From an uncultured Coriobacteriia bacterium (lineage in GTDB: Bacteria > Actinomycetota > Coriobacteriia > Coriobacteriales > QAMH01), in NCBI GenBank assembly GCA_902493755.1, contig CABURF010000066.1, positions 1-6,453 on the forward strand: DNA of 6,453 nt. The letters run 5' to 3'. The notes beneath the pieces were generated by a model. That model had not been told where the DNA came from and did not search any database. It worked only from the letters and a program-made list of their open reading frames with translations. Position numbers and translations under genes: made by a program. Position 1 is the stretch's first letter, and each line of letters opens with the position of its first letter. Below are positions 1 through 5,287 of the stretch, in pieces.

Positions 1-27
1 CAGTCCCGCCTCATCATCCACATTATC
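1..27. other. 27 nt downstream of the fusion gene, undetermined
   Basis: Short 3' flank of the fusion gene. On the minus strand it contains ATG and GTG codons that could open another gene leftward, but no clear ribosome site is seen and too little sequence is available. No terminator hairpin is visible, so the operon may continue beyond the window. Confidence 0.3.
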
Positions 28-2064
28 TCACTTTGCGTACTTTTCGAGCAGGCTGCCGCCGCAGCTGGAACCACAGCCCGCTGCACACGAATAGCAGATG
101 GGGCTCGTCTGGATGCGCCGCTTGGGCAGCGACACGTCAACGATATCGCGCACGTTGGCCGGCCCATCTAGCGGCAAGCCCAAGACATGGTTGACCTCGC
201 AGTCGTAGAGGCCACCATCGTAATCGACGTTGAGCTGCGTGCGGCACATGATATGGGCGACAGTCGCGCCGTTGTAGTTATCCGCAAGCAGCTTGTTGTA
301 CGCGTCGTAGGTACGCGCGGCAAGCAACTTGCCGGCAAAGCGCCCCATGTTCCAGTTGTTCATCGCATACAGCCCGTTGAACTTCACGCCCTCGGCATGC
401 TCGAGCTCGTAGCGGTAGAAGTCCTCCAGGTCGGCCTGGTCGGGTGGCAGGAAGGGCCCATCGACGTTATAGGCCAGGTCGATTTGCAGAGCCGGGTTCA
501 CGCCATAGCCAAGCGCGTTCATGTCGCGCAACACCTTCATGATACTCGCAAAGCTGCCAGCCCCGCGCTGCTCGTCAACGCCGGCAGCATCGAAGTAGGG
601 CATTGAAGTAACGAGTTTGACCTTGTGCTTGACGTACACGTCTTTGAAGTGCGCATATTTGGGGTCGTCCAAAATGACGAGATTCGAGCGCACGATCACC
701 TGCTCGGCGATCTTGCTCGCCTCCTCGATGAACCACTCGAGCTCCGGGTTCATCTCGGGCGAGCCGCCGGTTATGTCCATGACCTTGAACCCGCCGGTCC
801 TGAAGGCGGCAAGCACCGCCTCCATGGTCTCGCGCGTCATGCACTCCTCGTTCTTGGGCGAGCAGGACAGATAGCAGTGGTTGCAGGCGAGGTTGCAACG
901 ATAGGTGACGTTGACCTGCATGGTGTCGAGACTCGCGCTCTCGAGCAGGGCCTTGTCGTGAATGCGTTCGTCGAAGGGCTCGATGCCAAGCTTGGCGCAG
1001 GAAGCTTCGATCCACTCGAGGTCGACGCCGCGCTTGCCCCGCGTGACCTGCAGCGCGGCATTGGCCGCCGCAAAGTCGAAGGGGCCGACATGCTCGCGCC
1101 GCGGCGTTATCCTGAAATGCTCGCCGTAGCGGCTGTTCTCGAGAAAGGTCGCCATGTTACCGCTGATGGCCACGGGACGGTCCTTGATGAAGCGTACCTC
1201 GCTATCGAGGTCGAAGTAGCGCTTGTTCTCGGGCATGGTGCCCAGATAGGTCGCCGTCTGCTGGTAATCCTCTTCGCGGTCCTCGAACTTGTCGCACTTG
1301 ATGGCGCGCATGGTGCGCGACGCGAAGCCGATGCTGCCGAGCTTGGTCGCGATCTGGAAGTCCCCGACTTCGAGCGGCTCGTGGGCGACGTCATAGCAGA
1401 CCTGCGGGCCGCAACACACGAGCATACGCCGGAAGTCCTCGACGTACATGGCGCCGGACAGGCACTCGCCACGTAGGATGGGATCGTCGTAGAACCCCTC
1501 CGGCACGCGCCGGTCGGAGAAAATGTCCGAGAAGTATAGCTCTCCTCCGGGCTTGAGCACGCGGAATATCTCCTCGAAGAGCTCCTGCTTGAAGGGTGAG
1601 AGATTAATTACGCAGTTGGAAATAACGACATCGACGCTTTCGCTGGGAACAGCGGACATGTCCTCGATGTAGCTCTCGATGAAATCGACGTTGCTTTTGG
1701 GCAGACCGAGGCGCTCGATCTGCGCGGCCTCGTGACTGCGCGCGAACTCAAGCTGGCTCGGCGTCATGTCGACGCCAATGACGTGACCCGTCGGCCCCAC
1801 GAGTTTGGCGGCGATGAAGACATCGCGTCCCGTGCCACAGCCCAGATCGAGCACCGTAACGCCTTCGAGCGCCGGCGGCAGGGGACTTCCACAACCGTAG
1901 AAGTGCTCGATAATCTCCGGGTCGAGCTCCGGAAAGATGTCGAGCACGTATCTGGGAGGGGCGGTCGTCGCGCACGTACATGCTGTGGTGCGCAAATCCT
2001 CGCTATCCGTAAGCGTCTCGCCGTAGTACTCGCGCACCATGGCGCGGATGTCGACCTCTGTCAC
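28..2064 (-). CDS. arsM-arsS: ArsM-ArsS fusion: arsenite methyltransferase joined to arsenosugar-type radical SAM enzyme
   Basis: A 678-aa two-domain protein. Residues about 1-320 are an ArsM-type class I methyltransferase, with SAM motif DLGCGTGRD (73-81) and cysteines at 29/31, 58, 151 (in ISNCVINLSP) and 201 (in RGECLSGAMY). These fit the four conserved arsenic-site cysteines of ArsM, and the 50-residue gap between the last two matches the family. Residues about 375-678 are an ArsS-type radical SAM domain: CxxxCxxC cluster motif (C390, C394, C397), DITGGSPE (430-437), YDCEVNH around C622, and a Cys-rich end (C657, C660, C664, C668) typical of the DUF3641 tail. By family knowledge, ArsM methylates As(III) and ArsS adds 5'-deoxyadenosyl to dimethylarsenic. 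The GTG start is chosen because GAGGGAAGG ends 5 nt upstream of it. An ATG at 2097 would overlap the GTPase gene and has a poorer site. Cytosolic; last gene of the operon. The domain calls are secure; arsenic as the actual substrate is inferred. Confidence 0.88.
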   Translation of the reverse strand: MTEVDIRAMVREYYGETLTDSEDLRTTACTCATTAPPRYVLDIFPELDPEIIEHFYGCGSPLPPALEGVTVLDLGCGTGRDVFIAAKLVGPTGHVIGVDMTPSQLEFARSHEAAQIERLGLPKSNVDFIESYIEDMSAVPSESVDVVISNCVINLSPFKQELFEEIFRVLKPGGELYFSDIFSDRRVPEGFYDDPILRGECLSGAMYVEDFRRMLVCCGPQVCYDVAHEPLEVGDFQIATKLGSIGFASRTMRAIKCDKFEDREEDYQQTATYLGTMPENKRYFDLDSEVRFIKDRPVAISGNMATFLENSRYGEHFRITPRREHVGPFDFAAANAALQVTRGKRGVDLEWIEASCAKLGIEPFDERIHDKALLESASLDTMQVNVTYRCNLACNHCYLSCSPKNEECMTRETMEAVLAAFRTGGFKVMDITGGSPEMNPELEWFIEEASKIAEQVIVRSNLVILDDPKYAHFKDVYVKHKVKLVTSMPYFDAAGVDEQRGAGSFASIMKVLRDMNALGYGVNPALQIDLAYNVDGPFLPPDQADLEDFYRYELEHAEGVKFNGLYAMNNWNMGRFAGKLLAARTYDAYNKLLADNYNGATVAHIMCRTQLNVDYDGGLYDCEVNHVLGLPLDGPANVRDIVDVSLPKRRIQTSPICYSCAAGCGSSCGGSLLEKYAK

Positions 2065-2078
2065 GGCTACCTTCCCTC
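2062..2078 (-). promoter_or_regulatory. Ribosome binding site deciding the GTG start of the ArsM-ArsS gene
   Basis: On the minus strand the order is GAGGGAAGG, then TAG (the stop of the GTPase gene), CC, GTG. The purine-rich Shine-Dalgarno sequence lies inside the last codons of the upstream gene, and the GTG sits 2 nt after its stop. This indicates translational coupling and favours GTG at 2064 over the longer ATG start at 2097. Confidence 0.7.
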
Positions 2079-3257
2079 GTCGCCCATGTTGAAGCATTCG
2101 GTGAAGAACACCTGCGCATCCAGGTTGTACTTGTCGCAGACAAGGTCCACGGCATCATCGACGATGCGCGCAAAGGGACGCGACTCGCACACCGCACGCG
2201 CGTTGATGATCATGGACATCTTCTTGTGCTTGCGCAGGAAGAGCTGCGTATGCTCGATATCGTAGTCGATGCCCAGAAGCGAGCACTTGTTGAAGTCGCC
2301 GGCACCGGCCGTCGCGAAGGTCTTGAGATGCGGGACATTGCGCTTCCTCTCGATGAGACCCATGCGAATCTCCTCGATGAGGTCGTCGATGACGGCGTTG
2401 CAGTCGATTTTCTCGTCGTCGAGCTGCTTGAAGAAGAGGCGGCGATTGTACCAGGTGAGGGTCTTTTCGGCCTCTTGGAACTTCTCGTTGTCGCGTACCG
2501 AGAAATTCTTGAGCAGAGTTTCGTGGGTTTCCAGATACTCGGCGAGCTCGGGGATGCCGTCGCCGCGCAGGGCCGAAATCTTCATGACCGGAATATCCAG
2601 ACAGGCCTCCTGGAGAAACGCCACGTCACGTTCGATCTCTTCGTCCGTCATGAGGTCGATCTTGTTGAGGACGATAAGGTCGGCCTCCTCAAGCTGAAGC
2701 TGCATGAGGTACTTGATTTCCTCGGGCAGGTTGATGTCATCGCCCTCGGGCAACAGCAACTTGATGCGCTCGGGATCAACAAGCACCGTGAACGGCGACA
2801 GCGTGATCCAGTCCGCGCAGTCGTCCACGAGACGATGATAGACGTGGTCGAGCGCACCGACGCCCAGGCCGGGGATGTCGCTCATGACGAAGATGGCACC
2901 GTCGCGGTCGCGCAGGCGACGGATTTTGTCGATGGTGTTGTCCATCTGGTAGCAGATGCACCCGCTCGCGATCTCCTCAACCGTACAGCCGCTCGTCTGT
3001 GTGAGGTTGGTATCGACGAGATTCGCGCCCAAGTCGTTGGCGATGATGCCGACCTTGCCGTAGGTCTTGTTCATGTGCTCGCCCAAGGCGATCATCGTCG
3101 TGGTCTTGCCCGCACCGAGAAATCCGCTCATGACCATGAAGCGAACCTTACGATCGGCATTCCCACCCTGACCCTCGCTGGGTGCGGCCTTGGTCGTCGC
3201 CGTGTCCTCGTGCATGGCGGTAGCACCGCCATAGGTATTGAAGGTGTCGTACGGCAT
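2067..3257 (-). CDS. G3E/CobW-like P-loop GTPase, putative metallochaperone
   Basis: A 396-aa cytosolic GTPase. About 38 polar residues precede a Walker A motif, GFLGAGKTT (45-53). Then come ANDLG (73-77), a cysteine segment with C91, C100 and C102 (GCICYQ, resembling the GCICC metal motif of COG0523 proteins but with Tyr for the last Cys), a switch/Walker B-like DIPGLG (127-132), NKID (198-201) for guanine specificity, and ISALRGDG (227-234). The C-terminal 130 residues are not recognisable as a CobW C-terminal domain; they contain further cysteines and may bind a partner. G3E proteins use GTP hydrolysis to deliver metals or cofactors to target enzymes. The second ATG (3257) is preferred over the ATG at 3263 because AGGAGG is 8 nt from it but only 2 nt from the first. 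The gene lies between the two methyltransferase genes, 18 nt after one and 2 nt before the other, so it is very likely co-expressed. Its cargo is unknown. Confidence 0.82.
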   Translation of the reverse strand: MPYDTFNTYGGATAMHEDTATTKAAPSEGQGGNADRKVRFMVMSGFLGAGKTTTMIALGEHMNKTYGKVGIIANDLGANLVDTNLTQTSGCTVEEIASGCICYQMDNTIDKIRRLRDRDGAIFVMSDIPGLGVGALDHVYHRLVDDCADWITLSPFTVLVDPERIKLLLPEGDDINLPEEIKYLMQLQLEEADLIVLNKIDLMTDEEIERDVAFLQEACLDIPVMKISALRGDGIPELAEYLETHETLLKNFSVRDNEKFQEAEKTLTWYNRRLFFKQLDDEKIDCNAVIDDLIEEIRMGLIERKRNVPHLKTFATAGAGDFNKCSLLGIDYDIEHTQLFLRKHKKMSMIINARAVCESRPFARIVDDAVDLVCDKYNLDAQVFFTECFNMGDEGR

Positions 3258-3275
3258 GCGCATGTCCTCCTGTGA

Positions 3276-4373
3276 CTAGCAGCAGCTCGCGTTAATCGGT
3301 TGGTCATCCTCATCGTAGACGCCCTCGTAATCGGGTGCGGTCTTGATGATGTGATCACCGTGAGTGTCACCAATATGCTGATCGCGATTGCCCATGTACT
3401 CAAATGCCGCACTATAGCGCGAGTGAGCCGCTATTGCGGAGACGTTGCCGCAAACGGGGCAGGTCTTGCCCGTGGGGAACTTGATGTTGAAGTCGAAGAG
3501 AAACGTGTCCGGATAATCGGGGAGGTTGCCCTTGTAGGTCACCGTCTCGCCATAGGACTCGCATACGTCCTCGGCCCAGCTCGATTTCATCACGCGCGTG
3601 GTGATGGTAGCGAACGCGATATCGGGGAACAGCGCCTGCTCGCTTGCGCTCAGGGGCGTCTTGAAGGTCATGGGGTAGCGAGGATCGAGCAGCTCGAAAT
3701 GCTGCACGAGCCTGCGAAAGTCGTTGATGTACATCGCACCGGCCAGACGCAAAGCGCGTAACTTGAGATCACGGGCTTTCTCGAGCGGGATGCGGCGATC
3801 GGTGAACACGTCGGTGAAGTACCACTCGCCGCCCTCCTTGAGGACGCGCTTGACCTCCTCGACATAGGCGTTCTTGTTCGGAGAAAGGTTGAAGGTGCAA
3901 TTCGAGATGACGACGTCTACCGATCCATCGTCAATCATGGAAAGGTCCTCGGGCACGCCGTTGACGAACTCGACGTTGCAGGCGCCATAGCCGAACTGGG
4001 CAATCTCTTGATCGAGATACTTCTGCGCCTTGGCAAGACGCGCAGGATCCGGATCGACGCCAATGACCTTTCCGCTTTCGCCCACGAGCTGTGCGGCGAG
4101 ATAGGTGTCACGACCCGAGCCGCAGCCAAGATCGACGACCGTGCAACCTTCCAGCAGTGGCGGCATGGGAGTGCCAAACTCATGGAAATAGTTCTTGATC
4201 TCGGCTGAGATATTGAAGAGCTTCTCGCGAACGGAGGGAGGGACAGTGTCATCGGTGTCCCGCGTGCGAGCAGTTGCCTGCGGGTCAGCATCCTGCAGCT
4301 TTGCAATCTCTTCGTAGTACTCCTTGGGATCCACGTCCAGCGTGTACCAATTGCGATAAGCTTCGTAATCCAT
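3276..4373 (-). CDS. Diverged ArsM-like SAM-dependent methyltransferase
   Basis: A 365-aa class I methyltransferase, first gene of the operon. SAM motif I is DLGCGSGRD (81-89), with the acidic ribose position in VIGVD (103-107) and the ArsM signatures ISNCTFNLSP (157-165) and LAGAMYINDFRR (210-221). It aligns with the methyltransferase half of the downstream fusion across its length. Of the four arsenic-site cysteine positions only C159 remains: the position 50 residues later is Arg209, the YGCG cysteine is Phe66, and the N-terminal pair is absent. It has instead a CPVCGN knuckle (305-310) and a Cys-Cys C-terminus (364-365). It may act on a different substrate, on an already methylated arsenical, or as a non-catalytic partner. 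The start is ATG 4373, preceded by AAAGGGA about 6 nt away. The upstream ATG at 4430 has no ribosome site and would put the leader hairpin inside the coding region. Confidence 0.82.
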   Translation of the reverse strand: MDYEAYRNWYTLDVDPKEYYEEIAKLQDADPQATARTRDTDDTVPPSVREKLFNISAEIKNYFHEFGTPMPPLLEGCTVVDLGCGSGRDTYLAAQLVGESGKVIGVDPDPARLAKAQKYLDQEIAQFGYGACNVEFVNGVPEDLSMIDDGSVDVVISNCTFNLSPNKNAYVEEVKRVLKEGGEWYFTDVFTDRRIPLEKARDLKLRALRLAGAMYINDFRRLVQHFELLDPRYPMTFKTPLSASEQALFPDIAFATITTRVMKSSWAEDVCESYGETVTYKGNLPDYPDTFLFDFNIKFPTGKTCPVCGNVSAIAAHSRYSAAFEYMGNRDQHIGDTHGDHIIKTAPDYEGVYDEDDQPINASCC

Positions 4374-4412
4374 GTCGTTCCCTTTCTCGCCCGGCGTAAA
4401 CCTTGAACCGCT

Positions 4413-4442
4413 AATGCCACCATCACGCAAGATGGCGGCATT
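4413..4442 (-). promoter_or_regulatory. 5'-UTR hairpin upstream of the methyltransferase gene
   Basis: In the minus-strand transcript two 12-nt arms, AATGCCGCCATC and GATGGTGGCATT, pair across a 6-nt loop (TTGCGT). All pairs are Watson-Crick except one G-U wobble. On the plus strand that wobble becomes an A-C mismatch, so the structure fits the operon mRNA better than a plus-strand RNA. It ends about 40 nt before the start codon. No U-tract follows it in the operon direction, so it is not a standard terminator. It could stabilise the mRNA or be part of a post-transcriptional control. Function is inferred. Confidence 0.5.
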
Positions 4443-4482
4443 TTATATTTCGCTCTATATTTTTTACTTGCGCTAGTAGCAG

Positions 4483-4509
4483 ACTATATCCTATACTGGT
4501 TTATGTCAA
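4483..4509 (-). promoter_or_regulatory. Candidate sigma-70-type promoter of the arsenic-type operon
   Basis: Minus strand: a perfect -35 TTGACA (4509-4504), a 15-nt spacer and -10 TATAGT (4488-4483, five of six consensus bases). The spacer is shorter than ideal. TAGTCT at 17 nt is a weaker alternative -10. Transcription would start near 4475, giving a leader of about 100 nt that includes the hairpin. An imperfect 15-bp dyad, ACTATATCCTATACT (4483-4497), covers the -10 and is a plausible repressor operator. Confidence 0.5.
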
Positions 4510-4553
4510 CTCGCATCGCAGCTTAGCAACTGGTTTTCTATCTCGTTGCGAGC

Positions 4554-4597
4554 AGATGCTTGGGGCGCGCTTCTAGGCCGGCGGGTCCCAAGCATCT
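4554..4597. repeat. 11-bp perfect inverted repeat between the divergent promoters
   Basis: Arms AGATGCTTGGG (4554-4564) and CCCAAGCATCT (4587-4597) flank a 22-nt GC-rich centre. A short outer pair, TTGC (4546-4549) and GCAA (4604-4607), extends the symmetry. The element lies about 45 bp upstream of the operon -35 and about 33 bp upstream of the padR-side -35. A regulator binding site is possible; a small dispersed palindromic repeat is the main alternative. It does not have the ATGT-N8-10-ACAT form commonly described for PadR operators. Confidence 0.5.
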
Positions 4598-4629
4598 CGC
4601 GAGGCAATTCGCTCCCATGGTCATAGTCT

Positions 4630-4659
4630 TTGCCCCCAAGGCTTCTTTTGGCGTATTAT
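4630..4659 (+). promoter_or_regulatory. Candidate promoter of the PadR-type regulator gene
   Basis: -35 TTGCCC (4630-4635), 18-nt spacer, -10 TATTAT (4654-4659). The match is moderate. Transcription would start near 4666, about 30 nt before the ATG. Confidence 0.35.
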
Positions 4660-4684
4660 GGACTCTCCATTCATCTCACACGTA

Positions 4685-4690
4685 AGGGAG
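4685..4690 (+). promoter_or_regulatory. Ribosome binding site of the PadR-type gene
   Basis: AGGGAG, 7 nt before the ATG at 4698. Strong match and spacing, which supports this start. Confidence 0.65.
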
Positions 4691-4697
4691 CCTGTCC

Positions 4698-5141
4698 ATG
4701 TGGTCTGCCTGCCATCCCAAGTCCGAGAAGGAGCTCAGCGAGTGTGGCCAGCTCGGCAAGAGCCTGAGCCGTCTCACCCAGCCCTCGATTCTCTCCGTGC
4801 TTGCAAAGGCAGATAAGCCCGTACACGGCTATCTCATCATTCAGGAAATGTCGAGCGGTCCGATGTTCAATGGAAACGCCCCCGACCCGACGGGTATCTA
4901 CCGCATCCTCAAGCAGATGGAGAACAACGGTCTCGTCGTGAGCGAATGGGACACTTCCGAATCCGGCCCCGCCAAGCGTTGCTATAACCTAACCAACGAG
5001 GGTCGGGCCTGCCTGCGCCGCTGGGTCGATGCGCTGGCATGCTATGCGGCAAGCATCCAGGACTTGCGTATTCTTGCATGCGACGCCCTCGACATCGCCG
5101 TCCCCGAGCAACCGACGTGCATGAAGGAGCTTGAGGTCTAG
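4698..5141 (+). CDS. PadR-family transcriptional regulator, cysteine-rich
   Basis: A 147-aa DNA-binding protein. Residues about 26-102 form the PadR winged helix: LSVLAKADKPVHGYLI (32-47), then DPTGIYRILKQMENNGLV (63-80) as the recognition region, then the wing with GPAKRCYNLTNEG (90-102). The remaining 45 residues probably form the short C-terminal dimerisation helix, which places it in the small PadR subgroup. It has seven cysteines (5, 16, 95, 105, 115, 128, 141), unusually many for this family. They could bind a metalloid or sense thiol state; this is inference. PadR proteins usually repress, and it is divergent from the methyltransferase-GTPase-fusion operon, so control of that operon and of itself is likely. 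No ArsR-type regulator is visible in the window. Confidence 0.85.
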   Translation: MWSACHPKSEKELSECGQLGKSLSRLTQPSILSVLAKADKPVHGYLIIQEMSSGPMFNGNAPDPTGIYRILKQMENNGLVVSEWDTSESGPAKRCYNLTNEGRACLRRWVDALACYAASIQDLRILACDALDIAVPEQPTCMKELEV

Positions 5142-5151
5142 GACCGCACGG

Positions 5152-5197
5152 CTGTCATTTCGAGCGGGGCGCTCCGCACCTTCTGTCATTTCGAGCG
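5152..5197. repeat. Pair of 15-bp direct repeats in the convergent spacer
   Basis: CTGTCATTTCGAGCG occurs exactly at 5152-5166 and 5183-5197, a 31-nt period. The stretch between them, GAGCGGGGCGCTC (5162-5174), can form a small hairpin. The block sits directly beside the long inverted repeat and after the stop codon of the PadR-type gene, and looks like a dispersed non-coding intergenic repeat. Confidence 0.7.
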
Positions 5198-5199
5198 CA

Positions 5200-5267
5200 T
5201 GGGACAAGGGGACAGGTCATTTGTCACGCCGGGGTTTGTGTGACAAATGACCTGTCCCCTTGTCCCA
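5200..5267. repeat. 28-bp perfect inverted repeat, REPIN/MITE-like element
   Basis: The left arm (5200-5227, beginning TGGGACAAGG) and right arm (5240-5267, ending CCTTGTCCCA) are exact reverse complements over 28 bp, separated by a 12-nt loop. It sits between two convergent stop codons (5141 and 5290) and would form a very stable hairpin in either transcript. No U-tract follows on either strand, so it is not a canonical terminator, though it may block read-through or protect 3' ends. The exact symmetry suggests recent dispersal, as with REP-type elements mobilised by a RAYT transposase elsewhere in the genome. No transposase is in the window. Confidence 0.8.
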
Positions 5268-5287
5268 GTCCTGTCCCATCTCGTCGC

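Larger units (their letters stand above)
4374..4697. other. Divergent intergenic control region between the operon and the padR-type gene
   Basis: A 324-nt stretch without a credible gene. From left to right it holds the leader of the minus-strand operon with a hairpin, an AT-rich tract (4441-4465) carrying two copies of TATATTT (4444-4450 and 4456-4462), a strong-looking minus-strand promoter, an 11-bp inverted repeat, and a plus-strand promoter with ribosome binding site. The layout is typical of a regulator that controls both itself and a divergent operon. Confidence 0.7.

Noticed and set aside
625..1476. 283-codon open frame on the plus strand
   Set aside because: Antisense to the ArsM-ArsS fusion; low-complexity Ala/Val/Leu-rich translation, no ribosome site, no domain.
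2065..2097. ATG at 2097 as start of the ArsM-ArsS gene
   Set aside because: It would add 11 residues overlapping the GTPase gene. The GTG at 2064 has a much better ribosome site at 5 nt and a natural 2-nt gap.
2226..3275. 349-codon open frame on the plus strand
   Set aside because: It lies entirely opposite the GTPase gene, which has clear GTPase motifs. Its translation has no recognisable domain and is the usual antisense shadow of a gene with GC-rich third positions.
4374..4430. 19-residue N-terminal extension of the ArsM-like protein (ATG 4430)
   Set aside because: No ribosome binding site precedes it; the internal ATG at 4373 has AAAGGGA at good spacing, and the ArsM-like match does not need the extension.
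4413..4450. Plus-strand rho-independent terminator (hairpin followed by TTTATATTT)
   Set aside because: No plus-strand gene ends before it, the stem has an A-C mismatch in plus-strand RNA, and the tract is interrupted; a leader hairpin of the minus-strand operon fits better.
5152..5267. CRISPR array
   Set aside because: Only two short direct repeats with a 16-nt gap plus one palindrome; no regular repeat-spacer pattern and no cas genes.
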